Shown piece by piece: positions 61,533-64,000 of a stretch of 64,000 nucleotides of DNA (position 1 is the stretch's first letter; each line of letters begins with the position of its first letter). This DNA is from Polynucleobacter paneuropaeus (lineage in GTDB: Bacteria > Pseudomonadota > Gammaproteobacteria > Burkholderiales > Burkholderiaceae): positions 682,001 through 746,000 of the forward strand of contig NZ_CP030085.1 in assembly GCF_003261235.1 (NCBI RefSeq), written 5' to 3'. Made by a program: the position numbers and the translations under genes. The notes under the pieces were generated by a model. The model worked only from the letters and a program-made list of their open reading frames with translations. It searched no databases and was not told where the DNA came from.

Positions 61533-62905
61533 TCCGTTGGCCTTATGCAGCAATCTTGATGGTTGCTGTACTAACAGGTTGCGCCACCGGGGATTGGTCT
61601 TCTGATACTCCCACCAAAGGCAATACCAAGCTGTCCAAGGCAACGCGCGTCAATTTAAATAAGCAAAATGTAAGTAGCCTAGGCGCACCTTCAGACAATC
61701 TTTGGCTTCGCATTCGGGATGGCTTCCAAATGGAGCCAGTAGATTCACCGCTCATCGTCAATCAAACTGTTTGGTTAAGTGCGCGACCAGATTATGTTCA
61801 GCGCTCAATGAAGCGATCTTCGCCTTATTTGTTTTATATCGTTCAGGAAGTCAATGCCCGCAATATGCCGACGGAGTTGGCCTTACTGCCATTTGTAGAG
61901 AGTGCTTTTAATCCACAAGCCAAGTCAGGTGCAAAAGCCATGGGCATTTGGCAATTTATGCCCAAGACTGGAAAAGACTTTCAGCTGACGCAAAATGTCT
62001 TTCGCGATGAGCGTCGTGATGTTTTGCAATCAACCGATGCAGCACTCGATTACTTAAATCGCCTACATACCCAATTTGGCAGTTGGGAGTTGGCATTGGC
62101 AGCTTATAACTGGGGCTCAGGAAATGTGCTGCGAGCGCAGAAGAAAAATCTGGCCGCAGGGTTACCAACTGATTACTGGAGTCTAGCCATGCCTCTAGAG
62201 ACGCGAGCGTATGTGCCGAAGTTGATGGCTTATCGTGCACTCGTTTTAGATCCAGACGCATTTGGAGTGACTTTGCCCGAATTGGAGAACCATCCATACT
62301 TTGTAGCAGTAGATGTGAACAACGATATTGATGTGACCTTGGCCGCTAAGCTTGCAGAAATGTCTCTCGATGAATTTAAGACTCTGAATCCTTCTTTTAA
62401 TAAGCCGGTTATCTTAAGTGCAGCCAATCAGCAAATCTTGTTACCGTTCGGCCATGCCGAGGTATATCAAGAGAATCTCAAAAAATATAACAAGCCACTG
62501 TCAACTTGGACAGCAGTCAAGGTTGCACAAACACAAAGTGCAGAAGCGACTGCGCAAAGTTTAGGAGTGGACTTGGCAACCCTAAGAGAGATCAATGGCA
62601 TACCCAAGGGCATGCGAATTAAGGCGGGGTCAACGGTGATCATTCCGAAGACGAACCGTCGCCCAGGAGACATCTCTGTAGCTCTTGCCGAGACAGCCAG
62701 CTTAAGTCTAGAAAAGCCACCACCACCGCCCAAAAAGAGCAAAAAGAAGGGTGGCAGAGGCTCTGGCAAGAATCCTCCAGAGGGTAAAACTGCCTCTAAG
62801 GGTAATTCCTCCTCCAATAATGCTGCATCTCAGCATAAATCCGCATCGACAGGGCTTGCAAAATCTGCGAAAAAAGATCCTATTAAGACCTCTGGCAAGC
62901 AATAG
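61529..62905 (+). CDS. mltD: MltD-like membrane-bound lytic murein transglycosylase with LysM domains
   Basis: A lipoprotein (lipobox L-T-G-C) with an SLT domain (about 90-220: L-P-F-V-E-S-A-F-N-P-Q-A with catalytic Glu, then G-A-K-A-M-G-I-W-Q-F-M-P and A-A-Y-N-W-G-S-G-N) and two LysM-like segments (about 270-390). The last 75 residues are Pro- then Lys/Ser/Gly-rich and probably disordered. It cleaves peptidoglycan between MurNAc and GlcNAc. The start is TTG 61529, overlapping the gloB stop, with GGAAGGA 6-10 nt upstream. Confidence 0.88.
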   Translation: MIRWPYAAILMVAVLTGCATGDWSSDTPTKGNTKLSKATRVNLNKQNVSSLGAPSDNLWLRIRDGFQMEPVDSPLIVNQTVWLSARPDYVQRSMKRSSPYLFYIVQEVNARNMPTELALLPFVESAFNPQAKSGAKAMGIWQFMPKTGKDFQLTQNVFRDERRDVLQSTDAALDYLNRLHTQFGSWELALAAYNWGSGNVLRAQKKNLAAGLPTDYWSLAMPLETRAYVPKLMAYRALVLDPDAFGVTLPELENHPYFVAVDVNNDIDVTLAAKLAEMSLDEFKTLNPSFNKPVILSAANQQILLPFGHAEVYQENLKKYNKPLSTWTAVKVAQTQSAEATAQSLGVDLATLREINGIPKGMRIKAGSTVIIPKTNRRPGDISVALAETASLSLEKPPPPPKKSKKKGGRGSGKNPPEGKTASKGNSSSNNAASQHKSASTGLAKSAKKDPIKTSGKQ

Positions 62906-62969
62906 CAACTTATAGCAATTGAGCTGCTGGCTGGAGTGTCTGGAATTCTTTTCTATCGTTAGGTTAAAC

Positions 62970-64000
62970 ATGTCTTACAAAGCGCATCACGAACGCTCGA
63001 TTCAAGATCCAGACGGTTTCTGGGGAGAGCAAGCCCAGTTGATCCATTGGGAAAAGCCATACCAGTCTGTTCTCAATTATGCAAACCCCCCATTTGCAAA
63101 ATGGTTTGAAGGCGGCTTAACCAATCTTTGCTACAACGCAATCGATCGTCATCTCAAAGAGCGAGCCAATCAAACTGCTTTGGTTGCGGTCTCCACCGAG
63201 ACCAATATTGAAAAAACCCATACCTACCAAGAGTTGTATGAAGAGGTCAACCGTATCGCCGCGATTCTGAAAGCCAATGGTGTACAAAAGGGAGATCGCG
63301 TTCTTATTTATATGCCGATGATTGCAGAAGCTTGCTTTGCAATGCTGGCTTGTGTGCGCATTGGTGCGATTCACTCAGTCGTCTTCGGTGGTTTTGCATC
63401 ACACAGTTTGGCTTCGCGGATTGACGATGCTAAGCCCAAAATGATTATTACGGCAGAAGCAGGGATGCGCGGCGGTAAGGCAGTACCCTATAAACCGTTA
63501 TTAGATGAAGCCATCACCTTGGCAACATCAAAGCCCGAGAAGGTCTTGGTCGTTAATCGCGGTTTAGTGGATTACACCCCAATAGCTGGGCGCGACTTAG
63601 ATTACGCCACAGAGCGTCAAAAACATTTGAACGATATCGTGCCAATCGAATGGGTTGACTCTACTCATCCTTCATACATTTTGTATACCTCGGGCACTAC
63701 TGGTAAACCAAAAGGCGTGCAGCGCGACACTGGTGGTTACACCGTCGCTTTAGCCTCGACCATGAACCACATCTTTTGTGGCAAACCTGGTGAGACCATG
63801 TTCTGTACATCAGACATTGGTTGGGTAGTAGGGCATAGCTACATTATTTATGCGCCACTGATTCATGGGATGGCAACGATCTTGTATGAGGGCACACCAT
63901 TGCGCCCTGATGCAGGCATCTGGTGGCAGTTGGTTGAGAAATACAAAGTCTCGGTCATGTTTTCTGCACCGACAGCAGTTCGCGTACTTAAGAAACAAGA
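62970..64000 (+). CDS. prpE: Propionate--CoA ligase (3' partial at the window edge)
   Basis: The reading frame from ATG 62970 stays open to the window end (343 codons). It has the acyl-CoA synthetase N-terminus (Y-x-x-x-H-E-R-S-I-Q-D-P-D-G-F-W), the AMP-binding motif Y-T-S-G-T-T-G-K-P-K-G and the PrpE-type G-K-A-V-P-Y-K-P-L-L-D-E-A-I segment, which distinguishes it from acetyl-CoA synthetase. It would activate propionate for the 2-methylcitrate cycle. AGG lies 6 nt upstream of the ATG. Confidence 0.9.
   Translation, partial: MSYKAHHERSIQDPDGFWGEQAQLIHWEKPYQSVLNYANPPFAKWFEGGLTNLCYNAIDRHLKERANQTALVAVSTETNIEKTHTYQELYEEVNRIAAILKANGVQKGDRVLIYMPMIAEACFAMLACVRIGAIHSVVFGGFASHSLASRIDDAKPKMIITAEAGMRGGKAVPYKPLLDEAITLATSKPEKVLVVNRGLVDYTPIAGRDLDYATERQKHLNDIVPIEWVDSTHPSYILYTSGTTGKPKGVQRDTGGYTVALASTMNHIFCGKPGETMFCTSDIGWVVGHSYIIYAPLIHGMATILYEGTPLRPDAGIWWQLVEKYKVSVMFSAPTAVRVLKKQ

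Noticed and set aside
1..64000. CRISPR array or insertion sequence
   Set aside because: No regularly spaced short direct repeats, transposase or flanking inverted repeats were seen; the integrase expected for the island must lie outside.

Overview
The window is a piece of a small, moderately AT-rich betaproteobacterial chromosome. Gene order and protein sequences (ilvI-ilvH-ilvC-psd-pssA-leuA, rpsO-pnp, tpiA-secG-tRNA-Leu-nuoA..N, gloB/methyltransferase/rnhA/dnaQ, prpE) point to Burkholderiales, most like Polynucleobacter. The genus is an inference from recognised proteins; no search was run.

Layout. (A) About 1-15,180 looks like the right-hand part of a genomic island. It is visibly more AT-rich than the rest and carries accessory genes: the end of a long repeat protein with a flagellin-like C-terminus; a DUF1902/HicA toxin-antitoxin pair; a signalling cluster (response regulator-cyclase, GAF protein, Cache histidine kinase, DivK-like regulator, PAS kinase, EAL-HDOD protein); two small secreted Surface-adhesin-E-like proteins; a RodZ-like HTH membrane protein; and a zorA-zorB-zorC-like operon related to Zorya anti-phage defence. 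The island ends at a 49-nt 3' fragment of a tRNA-Arg(ACG) gene (15130-15178), the usual scar of integration into a tRNA. The intact tRNA and any integrase should lie left of the window.

(B) 15,250-21,080: an MCE/Mla-type lipid ABC transporter operon (STAS-permease, ATPase, MCE protein, lipoprotein), then a minus-strand group of sigma factor, DUF3619, DUF3106 and RDD membrane protein. (C) 21,270-28,500: branched-chain amino acid synthesis (ilvIHC, leuA), phospholipid synthesis (psd, pssA) and a SYLF-domain protein. leuA is preceded by a Leu-rich leader peptide and a terminator, a classical attenuator. (D) 28,700-33,800: rpsO, pnp, a quinone oxidoreductase, tpiA, secG and tRNA-Leu(GAG). (E) 33,865-48,350: a complete 14-gene nuo operon for respiratory complex I, followed by a NUDIX ADP-ribose pyrophosphatase and a DUF1178 protein. 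(F) 49,600-64,000: mmsA, an Old Yellow Enzyme, a SprT-like protein, a tartrate/D-malate dehydrogenase, then a minus-strand run methyltransferase-rnhA-RND adaptor-RND pump-dnaQ, and plus-strand gloB, mltD and the start of prpE.

The most interesting item is the Zorya-like operon. ZorA and ZorB look intact, including the key ZorB membrane Asp at residue 26. The third gene stops right after a GDPR/W/WL block that I associate with ZorC, and no zorD or zorE follows; the island boundary comes within 300 bp. It is either a decayed type I Zorya or a minimal variant. Also notable are the flagellin-like ending of the repeat protein, a cyclase domain with altered catalytic residues, a recurring promoter layout (-10 box about 6 nt before ATG) suggesting leaderless transcripts, and an RND pump lying between rnhA and dnaQ.
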